DNA of 64,000 nucleotides from positions 152,881 to 216,880 of the forward strand of contig NZ_VIGC02000009.1 in NCBI RefSeq assembly GCF_006569185.2, read 5' to 3'. Source of the DNA: Litorilinea aerophila. Lineage in GTDB: Bacteria > Chloroflexota > Anaerolineae > Caldilineales > Caldilineaceae. The notes beneath the pieces were generated by a model, which was not told where the DNA came from, did no database searches, and was given only the letters and a program-made list of their open reading frames with translations. This document shows, one piece after another, positions 1-8,559 of the stretch (position 1 is the first letter of the stretch; each line of letters opens with the position of its first letter). A program made the translations under genes and the position numbers.

Positions 1-1
1 C

Positions 2-3000
2 TTCCAGTGGCTGCTCTGCCCCACCGACCTGAGCGGCGACCTCTCCACCGCCGATTGTGGTAAGGCGCCGGATGTGATCAGCAATTCCTGGGGCTCGGCC
101 AATCCCGTCAACGAGGTCTTCCGCCCCATCATCCGGACCCTCCGGGCGGCCGGCATCGCGCCGGTCTTTGCCGCCGGGAACCCAGAGGCCGGCCCCGGCT
201 CCATCGGGACGCCGGCCAACGCGCCCGAGGCCATCGCGGTGGGCGCGACCGATCGGAATGACCAGCTGGCGGGCTTCAGCGGCCAGGGACCTTCCTTCTA
301 CGAGGGGGAGCAGAAACCCGAATTTACGGCCCCCGGTGTGGATGTCCGCTCCTCGGTCTTCGGCCAGGAGTACGCGGAGTATTCGGGTACCTCCATGGCC
401 GCGCCCCACGTGGCCGGCCTCTTCGCGCTCCTGATCTCCGCCGACCTGCAAGACGGCTTCCGCGATTTCAACGTGGATGAGCTGGAGTATCTCGTGGCAG
501 CCACGGCCCTGGACCTGGGCGCTCCAGGGCCGGACGACCTTTACGGCTATGGCCGCATTCAGAGCGAACCAGCTGTGCGCTGGGCTCTAAGCGCGGGTGA
601 TCTCCGGGGGACCGTCCGGGATGGTGCCCAGGGTACCGGCGTGGCAGGCGCCACAGTCACCGGCATCCGCATCGATGGCCAGGTCCACTTCAGCGGCCAG
701 ACCGACGCGGCCGGCGCCTACTCCCTCACCGTACCGGCCGGCCTTTACAACCTGACGGTCAACGCCTGGGGCTATGAACCGGCCACCTTTGAACGCCAGG
801 CGGTCATCAGCAGCACCCTCTCCCTGGCCGACTTTCGCCTGACGGCCCTGCCCCGGGCGGAACTCCGCGGCCAGGTTCGCCGGGGCGGCGAGCCGGTGGT
901 CGGCGCGACGGTGAGCGTCGTCGAAGCGCCCGCAGTTCAGGCCACCACCGATGCAGCCGGCCAGTACAGCCTATCTCTGCCAGTAGGCACCCACACCCTC
1001 CTGGCCCAGGCCCAGGGCGCCAAACCGGCGCGCCAGGAAGTGGCCGTGCCCGCCGAAGGCACCACCCGGGACTTCGAGCTGAAAGCAGCTCCGTCCATCC
1101 TGTTGGTCAACGCCGACGCCTTCAGTGGCTGGTTCAGCGGCTGGCCGGTGACGACCCTCTTCCGGTGGGCGTTGGATCGAACGGGTTACACCTACGATCA
1201 GTGGTCGATTCAGTATCTGAACCAACAGGACACCTTCGTCCGCGAAGATGGATCCGTGGGTTATGGCATTCCCAGCCTCAACACCCTGACCAACTATGAC
1301 GTGGTCATCTGGGTGCACAGCGGGTGCAGCGCCTGGTTTTTCGGCTGCTTTGGCGGCGGTTCCCCCGCTTCCATCGGGGCGGAATCTGTCCTGGCTGCCT
1401 ATCTGGATCAGGGTGGACGCCTGATCCTGTCGGGCCAGGACATCGGCTTCTGGGACGCCTTTTCCAGCTTCTATCAGAACTACCTGCGCGCCGCCTTCGT
1501 GCAGGATATGGCGGCTCAGGAGGGGGAATCGCTACAGGGCGCCGGTTTTCTGGATGGCCTGTCGCCCAAGCTGACCAATGCCAGCCTCTACGGGTATGCC
1601 AACGGCATCCTGGGCTTCTGGCCGGACTCGGTCACGCCCCGGACGCCCATCGCCGGTGACGCCTACCCCATCCTGACCTACGCCAACGGCGACGGGGCGG
1701 CGCTGGCCATCGCCCCGTGTGATGCCAGCTATCGGGCGGTCTATTTCGCCATGGGCTACGAAAATATTGGCCCCCGGGGGAAAGAGCGAGACCCGGCCAT
1801 TGCGGAGATCCTCAGCCGCAGCATCGAGTGGACGCTAAGTCCCCGGCCCGATTACAGACTCGACTTTTCCCCCAGCGCCCTGCAGGCCGTCACAGCCCCA
1901 GGGAGCACCCGAACCTACCAGCTCCAGTTGATCAACGCGGGCAGCCAGGCGCTGACGGTACAGCTCTCTCTGACCGGCCACCAATGGCCCACCCGCCTGC
2001 ATCAGAACGGGCAGGAGATCACCGGGCCGCTCTCCATCGCCCCCTGTACCTCTGCCCGCATCATGATTCAGGTGGATGTCCCTGCCGAGGCAGCCAACGG
2101 CGCCCAGGATGTCGCCAGCCTGGTGGTGGACGCCACCAACCTGCCCCAACAGGTAATTCCGCTCACCACCACAAGCTTTGCCGCCTGGCGGGATGAAGCC
2201 CCCATGCCGCGCAATCGCTACGACCTGGCCCTGGCTGCCCCCAATCCGGGACGGTATCTCTACGCCCTGGGTGGCATCGAGCAAGAGTCAGACGTAGCCA
2301 GCCCAGATGTCCACCGCTTCGACGTCTGCACCCGTTCCTGGGAGCAGATGAACCCCATGCCCGAGCCCCTCCATGGGGCGGGCGTGGCCACCCTGGACAA
2401 TGCCATCTACGTCATCGGCGGCTACCGGAGCGAGGTTTCTGAGGCTGAGCCCTGGGGCGAAACCTTCAGCCGCCATGTCTACCGCTATGATCCGACGTCG
2501 GATAGCTGGAGCCAGGAGAACGATCTCCCCATGCCCCTGGCCTACCCGGCGGTGGCCACGGCCCAGGGGAAAATTTATGTGTTCGGAGGGCTGACTCCCG
2601 ACGGCGCAACGAACCACACCCTGGAATACGATCCCCAGACTCGAAGTTGGACAGTTAAAGCGCCCATTCCGGGAGGTTCACGCAGCGAGGCGGGGGCGGC
2701 ACGATTGGGAAATCTGATCTACCTGATCGGCAACTCCACCGATAGCAGCCGGGTGGACGTCTACAACCCTGTCGCCGACGCCTGGAGCAGCGCGCCGGCC
2801 CTCAGGCGGGGACGACAGCATCCCGTGGTGGCCGCCGCGGCCGACGGCTTCCTGTACGTCGCCGGGGGCACCGATGCCCTGGGTAACCCGGTTCCCGGCG
2901 TGGAACGCTTCCAGCCGGGCATGGACAGCTGGCAATCCATTTCCGACCTGCTGGACAGCAACCGTTGGGGCGCTGGCATGGCCTACGCTCGGGGGCGTCT

Positions 3001-5236
3001 CTTCCTGGTGGGTGGCCGGAAAAGTGTGGTCAGCGTGGAATCGCTCCGGCTCAAGTCGGACTTCTGCCTCTCCAACCTGGCCCCGGCCGTCAACCTGGTG
3101 GCCCCGGCCAGCCACATCACCATGACCCTGACGCTGTACGCCAGCCGGACCGACATCCACCAGGTCCGGGCGGAGGTGCCGCTGCCAGACGGCGTCACCT
3201 TCACCGGCTTTCAGCCGGCTGTAGCGGGCGCCCAATATCTGGCCGATGAGCATCGGGTGGAATGGCAGGGTTCGATACCAGGGGATGCCGTCCCAGTGCA
3301 GGTGACCTTTGGCATCGACTTGCTCCCTGGCCAGTGGGTTGAGGGAGACTACGTGACCCTGGAGGCCACCTTCCAGGGTGACAACGCCTCCTTCCAGGAT
3401 CGGGCGACCGTCTTGATCGCAGTGCCCAACCTGGGCGCCAGCAGCAAGTCGGTGACGCCTGTCCGGGTGCTGGGCGGCGATACCCTGACCTACCGGCTGG
3501 ACCTGGTGACCAACCGGCCCGTGGCAGGCACCGTCACCGTCCGGGATCCGCTGCCACCCAACGTCCACTATGTGCCAGACAGCCTCCAGGTGTCCAACGG
3601 CAGCGGCCGCTACCTGGCCGACACCCACACCCTGGAGTGGACGGGGGAGGTAATACCCGATCCCGATGCGTATTTCAACACCAGCGAGCGCTTCGAATGG
3701 GGGGACTCCCTGGGGCGGGGTGCCGTAGATAAGGTCACCTTCCAGTGGGTGGACATCCAGGGAAGTGGCACCTCTCTGGGGGGCGGGGACGACTTCTACG
3801 TCTGCGGTGTTCCCATTGGCTTCCCCTTCCCCTTCTTTGGGGTCCAACAGCGGGAATTCTGCGTGAGCACCAACGGCTTCGTCTATTTCAACGCCTTCGC
3901 CTTCCCGCCCCTCAACACGCCCTGTCCCCTGCCCCACCCTATGAACGGCATGGACGGCCTCATCGCCGCAGCGTGGGGAGACCTGGTGGTGGACGACGCC
4001 ATCTACTACCAGACCTTTGGGCAGGCCCCGGAACGCTATCTGGTGGTCCAATGGCGAGGCGTTCGGCCCTTCGGCATCGACGGCAGCGCCCCGGGCGAGT
4101 TCCAGCTCATCCTCCATGAGGATGGCTCCATCACCTTCAACGTGCTGCAGGCCGGCGCCATCGACGGCGGTTTCACGGCTACCGGGCTGGAAGATTACAG
4201 CGGCAGCCAGGGCGTCAACTACGCCTGCAACCAGGCCGGCAGCCTCCGGGATGAGCTGGCAGTCCGCTTCATTCCGCCCGGCGTGGGCCAGGGGAAGGCG
4301 ACCGCCCAGCTCACCTTCGCCGCGACCGTGGAAGACTCGCCGGCGGTCAACCAGGTCATCACCAACACGGCCCACATCATCCACGCGGAGAGCATCATCC
4401 AGCGCAGCGCCTTCGCCACCCTGAATCCGCTGGATCTGGGTACCTCTTCGGCCAGCCGGGAAAAGGAGGCGGTGACCGCCAGCGACGTCAACACCTATCG
4501 CTTCGTCCTGCGCAACAATGGCCTTAAGGCGGCCAGCAATGCCCGACTGGAGAATCGGCTGCCCGAAAGCCTGGCCTATCTGCCAGACACCCTGAGCTGT
4601 AGCAGTGGGAGCTGTCAAGTACAGGGGGACACCGTCACCTGGACGGGGGAAGTGGCACCCGGTACGCCGGTCACCATCGCCTACGATGCCCGGCTGCGCA
4701 CCTCCTACCCGGACGGCACGGTCATCGTCAACCAGGCCGAACTGGATGACGGCCACAGCACCCGCTACCTGCTAAGCACTTCGGTGCGGGTACGCCGGTC
4801 GGAGCTGGGGATCTCCACCTTCAGCTTCCTGCCGGCCATCCGCGAGCCCGGGCAGTCCGTCACCCTGCTGGTACACGTGCGCAATCAGGGCAGCATCGCC
4901 ACCAACGCCCGGGTCACCCTGCCTGCCATCCCGGGCCTCACCTACGATCCGGCCTCGGTGGTCTGCGGCACCGGCACCTGCAGCTTCGTCAACGGGCAGG
5001 TGGAGTGGACAGGGGTCAGCGAACCCCGCAGCCTGATCCCCATCCGCGTCACGGCTGCCGTGTCCGCCGACCTGCCCTACGGCACCCGCCTGGAACCCCA
5101 GGTCGAGATCGTGGACCTGGACTGGCAGCTCACCTATCGGCCGCAGGCCCAGCTCTGGATCGCCCGGAGCTATTTCATCCCCTTCATCTCAGGGCCGGAC
5201 GGGGGTGAGCTGTACCTGCCGTTTGTGGGTGGATAG
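2..5236 (+). CDS. Giant secreted subtilisin-family (S8) protease with Kelch and DUF11 repeats, 5'-truncated by window edge
   Basis: The frame is open from base 2, so the gene starts upstream and the catalytic Asp and His are outside the window. The oxyanion Asn (AAGNPEAG) and the nucleophile motif GTSMAAPHVAG are present near the start. Two carboxypeptidase-regulatory-like domains follow (LRGTVRDG and LRGQVRRGG blocks), then a region of no recognised family. Next come about six Kelch repeats (YALGGIE, YVIGGYR, YVFGGL, YLIGN, YVAGGT, FLVGGR), and several DUF11-type Ig-like repeats with the LxWTGE signature. The last residues, ELYLPFVGG, match a tail seen on three other exported proteins here. 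It is probably a surface or extracellular protease or adhesin; the substrate is unknown. The visible part alone exceeds 1,740 residues. Confidence 0.9.
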   Translation, partial: FQWLLCPTDLSGDLSTADCGKAPDVISNSWGSANPVNEVFRPIIRTLRAAGIAPVFAAGNPEAGPGSIGTPANAPEAIAVGATDRNDQLAGFSGQGPSFYEGEQKPEFTAPGVDVRSSVFGQEYAEYSGTSMAAPHVAGLFALLISADLQDGFRDFNVDELEYLVAATALDLGAPGPDDLYGYGRIQSEPAVRWALSAGDLRGTVRDGAQGTGVAGATVTGIRIDGQVHFSGQTDAAGAYSLTVPAGLYNLTVNAWGYEPATFERQAVISSTLSLADFRLTALPRAELRGQVRRGGEPVVGATVSVVEAPAVQATTDAAGQYSLSLPVGTHTLLAQAQGAKPARQEVAVPAEGTTRDFELKAAPSILLVNADAFSGWFSGWPVTTLFRWALDRTGYTYDQWSIQYLNQQDTFVREDGSVGYGIPSLNTLTNYDVVIWVHSGCSAWFFGCFGGGSPASIGAESVLAAYLDQGGRLILSGQDIGFWDAFSSFYQNYLRAAFVQDMAAQEGESLQGAGFLDGLSPKLTNASLYGYANGILGFWPDSVTPRTPIAGDAYPILTYANGDGAALAIAPCDASYRAVYFAMGYENIGPRGKERDPAIAEILSRSIEWTLSPRPDYRLDFSPSALQAVTAPGSTRTYQLQLINAGSQALTVQLSLTGHQWPTRLHQNGQEITGPLSIAPCTSARIMIQVDVPAEAANGAQDVASLVVDATNLPQQVIPLTTTSFAAWRDEAPMPRNRYDLALAAPNPGRYLYALGGIEQESDVASPDVHRFDVCTRSWEQMNPMPEPLHGAGVATLDNAIYVIGGYRSEVSEAEPWGETFSRHVYRYDPTSDSWSQENDLPMPLAYPAVATAQGKIYVFGGLTPDGATNHTLEYDPQTRSWTVKAPIPGGSRSEAGAARLGNLIYLIGNSTDSSRVDVYNPVADAWSSAPALRRGRQHPVVAAAADGFLYVAGGTDALGNPVPGVERFQPGMDSWQSISDLLDSNRWGAGMAYARGRLFLVGGRKSVVSVESLRLKSDFCLSNLAPAVNLVAPASHITMTLTLYASRTDIHQVRAEVPLPDGVTFTGFQPAVAGAQYLADEHRVEWQGSIPGDAVPVQVTFGIDLLPGQWVEGDYVTLEATFQGDNASFQDRATVLIAVPNLGASSKSVTPVRVLGGDTLTYRLDLVTNRPVAGTVTVRDPLPPNVHYVPDSLQVSNGSGRYLADTHTLEWTGEVIPDPDAYFNTSERFEWGDSLGRGAVDKVTFQWVDIQGSGTSLGGGDDFYVCGVPIGFPFPFFGVQQREFCVSTNGFVYFNAFAFPPLNTPCPLPHPMNGMDGLIAAAWGDLVVDDAIYYQTFGQAPERYLVVQWRGVRPFGIDGSAPGEFQLILHEDGSITFNVLQAGAIDGGFTATGLEDYSGSQGVNYACNQAGSLRDELAVRFIPPGVGQGKATAQLTFAATVEDSPAVNQVITNTAHIIHAESIIQRSAFATLNPLDLGTSSASREKEAVTASDVNTYRFVLRNNGLKAASNARLENRLPESLAYLPDTLSCSSGSCQVQGDTVTWTGEVAPGTPVTIAYDARLRTSYPDGTVIVNQAELDDGHSTRYLLSTSVRVRRSELGISTFSFLPAIREPGQSVTLLVHVRNQGSIATNARVTLPAIPGLTYDPASVVCGTGTCSFVNGQVEWTGVSEPRSLIPIRVTAAVSADLPYGTRLEPQVEIVDLDWQLTYRPQAQLWIARSYFIPFISGPDGGELYLPFVGG

Positions 5237-5508
5237 GGATTCTTGCTCGAATGATGGTGCCGAATAGGGACGATCCTTGATGTGGCTATCCACGAATCGG
5301 AGGTAGCGCTGCATGAAAGGGTGGCCGGCCTCGGGCCGATGACTGAAATCATCGGCTGGCATACTATAAGTGCATTGAAACGCACTCAACGGAGCGGATT
5401 GCACCCGGCTTGAACTGGAGCTCGTGCGTAACGTCCATTCGTGAATGGTCTTCCGAATACTAGAGTGCCTACTACCACTCTGGGGTGAAGTCGCCGAGAG
5501 AATTTATG

Positions 5509-5530
5509 TTGACATTGGCATCAATGTAAA
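5509..5530. promoter_or_regulatory. Palindromic operator within the toxin-antitoxin promoter
   Basis: TTGACATTG (5509-5517) and CAATGTAAA (5522-5530) form an inverted repeat with 8 of 9 positions matching around a GCAT centre. It covers the -35 box and the spacer, the expected place for autorepression by an antitoxin or toxin-antitoxin complex. Confidence 0.55.
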
Positions 5531-5536
5531 TACAAT
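5509..5536 (+). promoter_or_regulatory. Sigma-70-type promoter of the PIN toxin-antitoxin pair
   Basis: TTGACA (5509-5514) and TACAAT (5531-5536) are separated by 16 bp. The -10 box ends only 6 bp before the ATG at 5543, so the predicted transcript begins at or next to the start codon, implying leaderless translation. Confidence 0.7.
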
Positions 5537-5542
5537 AGATTC

Positions 5543-6058
5543 ATGGCGTTGCTTGATGCTTCTCTCGACACATCATTCTGGAATATTGCGGCCCAGATTG
5601 GAATAGCGCCTTATCTGTTCTCGTTCTTCAGGGTCTACTATTGTCGGGCCGTAGAGCAGGAGATTGTCACAACTGATCCTGACGAAACGTCCTTAATTTA
5701 TCCTCAAGCCATGCTTTTCATGGTGCTGAAAGAAGATGGGCGGCTCTATCCGGCTGAACCAGAGGAACCCTTACATATTTTTGGCACAGGAGAAGCACAT
5801 GCGATTGCCCTGGCCCGAGAGCGATCCTGGATCTTGCTGATCAACGATGTCCGACCGCTGGAATTTGCCCGCTCTCTCGGCATCGAGTGTGTCGCAGTGC
5901 CCGATTTCTGCATCCTACTTTATTCTCAGGGTAAGATCACCTATTCTGCTGTGCGCGGCTACTTACGCCGACTGACGATGACGACCAGCCCTAAATTGAT
6001 TCAACAGGCTGAGCAGATCGTGGAGGAAATTGCCAGCAAGCGGGGAGAGTGGAAATGA
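5543..6058 (+). CDS. PIN-domain (DUF3368-like) protein, putative VapC-type toxin
   Basis: This 171-residue protein has the layout of a PIN-domain ribonuclease. It has an N-terminal beta strand with LLDAS (Asp5), an acidic VEQEIV helix, the central GTGEAHAIALARE block (the GEA motif of DUF3368 proteins) and LLINDVRPLEFARSLG with a further Asp. PIN proteins of this kind are Mg-dependent RNases that act as toxins. The next gene overlaps by 4 bp (ATGA) and encodes a plausible antitoxin, so the toxin comes first, the reverse of the usual order. The start is fixed by the promoter ending just upstream. The base composition is lower in GC than the neighbours, which suggests horizontal acquisition. 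The family assignment is by motif only. Confidence 0.7.
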   Translation: MALLDASLDTSFWNIAAQIGIAPYLFSFFRVYYCRAVEQEIVTTDPDETSLIYPQAMLFMVLKEDGRLYPAEPEEPLHIFGTGEAHAIALARERSWILLINDVRPLEFARSLGIECVAVPDFCILLYSQGKITYSAVRGYLRRLTMTTSPKLIQQAEQIVEEIASKRGEWK

Positions 6059-6447
6059 GCACAGCTACAGTGACCAAGTCAATTCGACTTTCGCCCGAAG
6101 AGGCGGAAGAGCTGGCCCGATTGAGTGCCCAGACCGCCACACCAGAAGCGTCATTGATGAAACAGTGGGTCCGGGAAGGGATGCGCACCAGGAAAATCGA
6201 GCTAGCCGTCCAGGCCTATATGCAACGAAAAGTCGATCTGCGAGGTGGGGCGGCCATGGCCGGCGTCTCCTACAACCGCTTCCTGCGTGAATTGCAGTCA
6301 CGCAATATTGTGGTTCTGGAAGACGACCAATTTCTGGAGCGCCTGGCCTCCCTGGCCGAAACTTTCGACGATGAGGAGCTGCGCCTGGCCGTCCAGCACG
6401 CCTTGAATCGAGGCTCCGGGTCCATGGAGGGCCGAAGTCAGGAATAG
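6055..6447 (+). CDS. UPF0175-like / ribbon-helix-helix putative antitoxin
   Basis: This 130-residue protein starts at the ATG that overlaps the PIN stop codon; a GTG at 6049 is an alternative. The N-terminus (TVTKSIRLSPEEAEELARL) resembles a ribbon-helix-helix DNA-binding strand. The middle (YMQRKVDLRGGAAMAGVSYN and RFLRELQSRNI) resembles the UPF0175 helix-turn-helix, in which a small protein of the 'gA A.lAGis...F...L..r.I' form partners a DUF3368 PIN protein. The gene is translationally coupled to the toxin. It would be expected to neutralise the PIN protein and to bind the palindrome at 5509-5530. The function is inferred from pairing and partial motif similarity. Confidence 0.6.
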   Translation: MSTATVTKSIRLSPEEAEELARLSAQTATPEASLMKQWVREGMRTRKIELAVQAYMQRKVDLRGGAAMAGVSYNRFLRELQSRNIVVLEDDQFLERLASLAETFDDEELRLAVQHALNRGSGSMEGRSQE

Positions 6448-6452
6448 GGGAC

Positions 6453-6489
6453 GCCAACTGGACTCAGGATGTGCCTGGGTCCAGTTGGC
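6453..6489. terminator. Strong hairpin between convergent genes (likely bidirectional terminator)
   Basis: GCCAACTGGAC (6453-6463) pairs perfectly with GTCCAGTTGGC (6479-6489). Five further inner pairs, one of them G-U, extend the stem to about 16 bp around an ATGTG loop. It sits between the antitoxin stop and the end of the convergent glutaredoxin gene. There is no long T-tract on either side. Confidence 0.6.
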
Positions 6490-6496
6490 CTTGGGA

Positions 6497-6757
6497 CTAC
6501 TGTAAACTTTGTAGTTTGTGCACCAGGGTGGTGGTATTGGGCTCCGTCAACACCGTGCCATCTGGAAAGACAATGGTCGGCACACTGCGATAGCCGTTGT
6601 TCAGCCGAATGACTTCCTCTGCCGCTTCTTCGTCATGGATGATGTTCACCTCGGTGTAGGGCACCTGCATGGCCTTCATGATCTCCTTGGCCCGCCAGCA
6701 ATCCGGACACCAATCGGTGGTATACATGACAATGGCGGCAGTCTGTCTCTCCTGCAT
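6497..6757 (-). CDS. Mycoredoxin / glutaredoxin-like thiol oxidoreductase
   Basis: This 86-residue single-domain thioredoxin-fold protein has the active-site motif WCPDCWRAK near residue 17. It also has the cis-proline segment SVPTIVF and the FPDGTVLTEP loop typical of mycoredoxin-1/NrdH-like glutaredoxins. These proteins reduce mixed disulfides or serve as electron donors in the cytoplasm. An AGGAG lies about 10 bp before the ATG. The gene stands alone between two plus-strand units and converges with the toxin-antitoxin pair. The fold and active site are clear; the physiological thiol partner is not. Confidence 0.88.
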   Translation of the reverse strand: MQERQTAAIVMYTTDWCPDCWRAKEIMKAMQVPYTEVNIIHDEEAAEEVIRLNNGYRSVPTIVFPDGTVLTEPNTTTLVHKLQSLQ

Positions 6758-7073
6758 CCCTTCAACTCCTGCTCGTAACTAACCTCGACTTGTGACTGAT
6801 GTTCCTGTTCTAATGGGACCCTGACGCCCACAACACAATCACCTATGATACAATGGAAACGACAAAGGGCCGAAACGGGCCAGCGTTCGAACTGTCATCC
6901 CCCAGGCCCTTGGATGGAACGGGGAAGCAGGCCCCGACGTTATCCATTCAACCGCCATCCGCGCATTGGCACCTGGATCGGCGGCATGGGTTGACCCGAT
7001 GGCCCCCGCCGGATGCGGGATGTTGTGAGCCCTGAATGGCGACAGGCACCCGGGGGGGAGGAAATAGCAGGAG
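6758..7073. other. Divergent intergenic region, no gene seen
   Basis: This spans the gap between the glutaredoxin start (minus strand) and the C39-like gene (plus strand). A TACAAT at 6849-6854 could be a -10 box for the plus strand, but no -35 box sits at proper spacing. The end holds the ribosome-binding site of the C39-like gene (GGGGGAGG followed by AGCAGGAG). Confidence 0.4.
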
Positions 7074-8336
7074 ATGCGCCAATTCGTTCGGACGCCAACT
7101 GGAGCAGCACTGACGTTGGTGGGCGTGGCCGCCATCCTTGTGGTGGCCATCGGCCTGACACGTGCACCTGGTTCCTACGCAGCGACTAGCCAGGGGGCCT
7201 ACGCAGGCCCCGTCGAGCCGGTGCCCACATGGACATTCACACCAACGCGCCCTCCCCAGGTGGTGTTGGCGCCCACAGCCACGCCCACCGGCACAGCCAC
7301 GCCTACGGCCCTTCCCCCGACACCCACCTGGACGCCGGCGCCCACGGCTACCCCCACACCATTCATCCAGCCGCCCCAGGTCGCCGTCACCCTCACAGGC
7401 CTGCGCCACATGTGGCAGACCTGGAATAACTGCGGCCCGGCGACTTTGGCCATGGCCCTCAGCTACTACGGCAGCAGCCTGGATCAGGCCGACATCGCCG
7501 CAGTGCTGCGCCGTCATCCCGACGACAAAAACGTAGCCCCCCAGGAACTGGCCGACTTTGCCCGCAGCCAGGGCTACCGGGCGCTGGTACGGGTCAACGG
7601 CAACGCTCAGCTGCTGCGCACCTTCCTCAGCAACGGCATCCCGGTGGTGCTAGAGACGTGGCTGGAGCCTGAACCCAACGACGGCATGGGCCACTACCGG
7701 CTGCTGGTGGGCTACGACGATGCCGCCCAGCACTGGATCGCCTACGACTCCTACGTGAGCGACAACCTGGTGGCCCCGGCGGATGCCCCCTACCAGGGCA
7801 TCTACCTGTCCTACGCAGAAACCGAAGCCCTCTGGGCCGTCTTCAACCGAACCTACATCCTCATCTACCAGGAGACACAGGAGCCCCTGATCCAGCAGAT
7901 CCTGGGCGAACAGATGGACGATGCCGTCATGTGGCAGACGGCCCGCCAATCGGCAGAGGCGGTCGTGGGCCAACGGCCCGACGACCCCTTCGCCTGGTTC
8001 AACCTGGGCACCGACCTGGTCGCGCTGCAAGACTTCGACGCCGCAGCCCTGGCCTACGACCGGGCCCGGGCCCTGGGGCTCCCCTGGCGCATGCTCTGGT
8101 ATCAATTTGGCCCCTTCCAGGCCTACCACGCCGTGGGGCGCTACGGCGACGTGGTGGCCCTGGCCGACGCTACCCTGGCCACCACCCAGAGCATCGAGGA
8201 GATTCACTACTGGAAGGGACAGGGGCTGGCCGGGCTGGGCGACCTGGCAGGTGCCCGCGCCGCCTGGCAACAGGCCCTGTCCCTCAACCCCGCCTTCGCG
8301 CCGGCCCAGGAAGCCCTGGCAAGCCTGCCCAGGTAA
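7074..8336 (+). CDS. Membrane-anchored C39-like (papain-fold) peptidase with TPR repeats
   Basis: This 420-residue protein has an N-terminal hydrophobic segment (residues 12-29), then a Pro/Thr-rich linker (about 45-100) typical of extracytoplasmic spacers. A peptidase C39-like domain follows, with Cys120 in WNNCGPATLAMALSYYG, a His in GMGHYRLLVGYDD and an Asp in IAYDSYV. From about residue 285 there are TPR units (DPFAWFNLGTDLVALQDFDA, GDLAGARAAWQQALSLNP). The protein would act on peptides outside the membrane; the substrate is unknown. No C39 ABC exporter partner is nearby, which argues against a bacteriocin role. The TAA stop lies inside a dispersed repeat that begins at 8333, so the C-terminus may have been reset by repeat insertion. 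Confidence 0.8.
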   Translation: MRQFVRTPTGAALTLVGVAAILVVAIGLTRAPGSYAATSQGAYAGPVEPVPTWTFTPTRPPQVVLAPTATPTGTATPTALPPTPTWTPAPTATPTPFIQPPQVAVTLTGLRHMWQTWNNCGPATLAMALSYYGSSLDQADIAAVLRRHPDDKNVAPQELADFARSQGYRALVRVNGNAQLLRTFLSNGIPVVLETWLEPEPNDGMGHYRLLVGYDDAAQHWIAYDSYVSDNLVAPADAPYQGIYLSYAETEALWAVFNRTYILIYQETQEPLIQQILGEQMDDAVMWQTARQSAEAVVGQRPDDPFAWFNLGTDLVALQDFDAAALAYDRARALGLPWRMLWYQFGPFQAYHAVGRYGDVVALADATLATTQSIEEIHYWKGQGLAGLGDLAGARAAWQQALSLNPAFAPAQEALASLPR

Positions 8337-8372
8337 ATCCCGGCAGGAATTCGCCGACGGTTTCCACCTGTA
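8333..8372 (+). repeat. Dispersed palindromic element, left half-copy
   Basis: It begins GTAAATCCCGGCAGGAATTC, continues with CGCCGA and ends GGTTTCCACC, matching the left half of the full element at 34327-34399. The TAA of the C39-like gene (8334-8336) is formed by the GTAAAT terminus. Confidence 0.75.
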
Positions 8373-8485
8373 GTACATGGCTTACCCTGTCCGGCGTGGG
8401 AAGGCGGAGCAAGCAGCGCCCCTACAGCGGCGTCTAATGGGCCAACTCCGACGATTGTGAACTATGCCCCCTACACCCGGCCGAT

Positions 8486-8513
8486 TTGACTTTTGAACCC
8501 AATCCGTTAAAGT
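8486..8513 (+). promoter_or_regulatory. Possible promoter of the FAD/FeS dehydrogenase gene
   Basis: TTGACT (8486-8491) and TAAAGT (8508-8513) are separated by 16 bp. The -10 box is only a 4/6 match. If used, transcription would begin near 8520, which excludes the GTG at 8512 as start codon. Confidence 0.35.
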
Positions 8514-8559
8514 GGATCCAATGTCTTCACATCGCTCCACAACGGGAAAGGGTTCATCC

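Larger units (their letters stand above)
5237..5542. other. Intergenic region, no gene seen
   Basis: About 300 bases separate the subtilase stop from the PIN gene. No open frame here has a family signature. The GC content drops towards the right end, where the toxin-antitoxin promoter and palindrome lie. No clear intrinsic terminator was found for the subtilase. Confidence 0.5.

Noticed and set aside
2678..4756. 692-codon open frame on the minus strand, antisense to the subtilase
   Set aside because: High-GC antisense shadow; low-complexity translation without family motifs, fully inside a well-supported gene.
7074..8336. Bacteriocin processing C39 protease
   Set aside because: No ABC exporter fusion, no double-glycine peptide nearby, and the TPR C-terminus is atypical. 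The C39-like fold alone is common in lipoproteins and membrane proteins.
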